A stretch of DNA of 6,617 nucleotides from positions 1 to 6,617 of the forward strand of contig CAOKJI010000104.1 in NCBI GenBank assembly GCA_948468495.1, read 5' to 3'. How positions within the stretch are numbered: position 1 is the stretch's first letter; the number at the start of each line of letters is the position of its first letter. The position numbers and the translations under genes are program-made. Under the pieces are notes generated by a model that worked only from the letters and a program-made list of their open reading frames with translations, searched no databases and was not told where the DNA came from. Shown piece after piece: positions 5,783 through 6,617 of this stretch. The DNA comes from an uncultured Dorea sp. GTDB taxonomy: Bacteria > Bacillota_A > Clostridia > Lachnospirales > Lachnospiraceae.

Positions 5783-5790
5783 ACAGATAC

Positions 5791-6492
5791 ATGAATAAGA
5801 ATCAAGTGACAGAGTCAGTTCAGAGAAGGCTGTTTGAGCTGCAGGATACGGAGTACCGGGATTTCCACGCCAAGCTGATGCCGACGGTGGCAAAGGAGAA
5901 GATCATCGGAATCCGTACTCCGGTTTTGAGGAAATTTGCGAAAGAGTATGCCAAATCGGAGGATGCGGGGGAGTTTCTAAAGGCGCTGCCCCATGATTAC
6001 TATGAGGAGAATAACCTGCATGGTTTTCTAATCGAGGGAATGAAAGATTATGAGGAGTGCGTGCGCGCTCTGGATATATTTCTTCCCTATGTGGATAACT
6101 GGGCTACCTGTGATATGATTGCGCCGAAGGTGTTTCAGAAGCATTTGCCGGAATTGGAGCATAAGACGGAGGAATGGATGGCGTCCGGCCACACGTATAC
6201 CATTCGATACGGGATTGGAATGCTGATGAAATTTTATCTGGACGGGGCGTTTCAGGAGGAATATCTTACGAGAGTAGCGAGGGTTCAGTCGGAAGAATAT
6301 TATGTTAAAATGATGGTCGCATGGTATTTTGCAACGGCTCTGGCAAAGCAGTATGAGGCGGCGCTTCCCTTTATTGAGGAGAAACGGCTGGAGACCTGGA
6401 CGCATAACAAGGCGATACAGAAGGCGGTTGAGAGCTCCAGGATTACGAAAGAGCAGAAGTTGTACCTAAGAAAATTTAAGATAAAGCAGTAG
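5791..6492 (+). CDS. alkD: AlkD-like DNA alkylation repair protein (HEAT-like repeat DNA glycosylase family)
   Basis: This 233-aa protein is close to Bacillus cereus AlkD (about 237 aa). The family excises bulky or cationic alkylated bases such as N3-methyladenine and N7-methylguanine without flipping them, using a superhelix of HEAT-like helical pairs. The residues known in AlkD as W109, D113, R148 and W187 have counterparts here at W104 and D108 (VDNWATCDMI), R139 (YTIRYGIGML) and W178 (MMVAWYFATAL). The last two are shifted by the same four residues, consistent with one short deletion. IGIRTPVLRKFAKEY near residue 40 and the KAIQKAVESSRI end (207-218) are also family-like. The start is set by AGGAGG at 8 nt. 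Upstream lie a good promoter and a long structured leader; 26 nt downstream a dipeptidase gene starts, probably cotranscribed. The gene appears complete and functional; the exact substrate range is inferred. Confidence 0.9.
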   Translation: MNKNQVTESVQRRLFELQDTEYRDFHAKLMPTVAKEKIIGIRTPVLRKFAKEYAKSEDAGEFLKALPHDYYEENNLHGFLIEGMKDYEECVRALDIFLPYVDNWATCDMIAPKVFQKHLPELEHKTEEWMASGHTYTIRYGIGMLMKFYLDGAFQEEYLTRVARVQSEEYYVKMMVAWYFATALAKQYEAALPFIEEKRLETWTHNKAIQKAVESSRITKEQKLYLRKFKIKQ

Positions 6493-6518
6493 TTTTAGAA
6501 AGGAGCGGAGTTTACCGT

Positions 6519-6617
6519 ATGCGTTTGATTGATATGCATTGCGATACGATGTGGAGATTATTGTGTTTTGAGAAAGAGAAGGAGACGAGGGGAGATGAGG
6601 AAGGTACGAAGGATTTT
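6519..6617 (+). CDS. Membrane dipeptidase-type peptidase M19 (renal dipeptidase family), N-terminal part only
   Basis: Thirty-three codons before the window edge read MRLIDMHCDTMWRLLCFEKE and on to KDF. LIDMHCDT is the N-terminal signature of M19 dipeptidases, with H7-x-D9 being the first two ligands of the binuclear zinc site. These enzymes hydrolyse dipeptides, including ones with a C-terminal D-residue. GGAG (6507-6510) lies 8 nt before the ATG, and a further AGGAG sits at 6501-6505. The 26-nt gap after the alkylation repair gene suggests one transcript. The charged stretch after residue 17 (EKEKETRGDEEGTKD) is more polar than I would expect, but too little is visible to judge the rest of the protein. 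Confidence 0.75.
   Translation, partial: MRLIDMHCDTMWRLLCFEKEKETRGDEEGTKDF

Noticed and set aside
5547..5792. 81-codon minus-strand frame in the leader of the alkylation repair gene
   Set aside because: No ribosome binding site or recognisable domain was seen, and it lies opposite a promoter and leader; its length is what chance allows.

Overview
The window looks like chromosomal DNA of a gut-type Clostridia, most likely Lachnospiraceae. The grounds are the clostridial form of PRPP synthetase, strong AGGAGG-type ribosome binding sites, a mucin-type M60 metallopeptidase with carbohydrate-binding modules, and a FIVAR-type membrane-anchored surface protein. This placement is an inference from protein style; no 16S or other marker gene is present.

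Left part (1-4612, + strand). One uninterrupted frame runs from the left edge to 3435. Its first 76 codons are the middle-to-late part of ribose-phosphate pyrophosphokinase (Prs). From about codon 77 it becomes, without a stop, the interior of a large secreted M60 (enhancin/mucinase-like) metallopeptidase with an intact HEIGH...E zinc site, an FN3-like module, an F5/8C (CBM32-like) module and an unassigned C-terminal domain. The junction at about 228/229 truncates both proteins, so it is either a real deletion or rearrangement or an assembly chimera. After a 98-nt gap with two small hairpins comes a 343-aa surface protein: signal peptide, cohesin-like beta domain, Pro/Gly/Glu linker, FIVAR-like three-helix module and a C-terminal membrane anchor. 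These two genes probably form a secreted enzyme plus anchored partner pair. A 19-bp perfect stem at 4564-4612 ends this unit and also serves the convergent gene on the other strand.

Middle part (4624-5475, - strand). A TruA-family tRNA pseudouridine synthase reads leftward. It carries Glu in place of the family's catalytic Asp (RTEAGVHA instead of RTDAGVHA), which suggests a divergent paralogue. Upstream lies an extended -10 promoter and a 21-codon ORF that would start almost at the transcription start.

Right part (5541-6617, + strand). A good sigma-A promoter (TTGACC-17-TAGAAT) is followed by a leader of about 215 nt rich in dyad symmetry: two crossing stems at its 5' end, a candidate antiterminator/terminator pair, a possible 24-codon leader ORF and a hairpin touching the ribosome binding site. 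It precedes an AlkD-like DNA alkylation repair (HEAT-like repeat) gene with the expected Trp/Asp/Arg/Trp active-site residues. Twenty-six nt later an M19 membrane-dipeptidase-type gene begins and runs off the right edge; the two are probably cotranscribed.

No tRNA, rRNA, CRISPR array, insertion sequence or integrase was seen. The points most worth a second look are the Prs/M60 junction, the Asp-to-Glu change in TruA, the structured leader of the alkylation repair gene, and the M60/anchored-protein pair.
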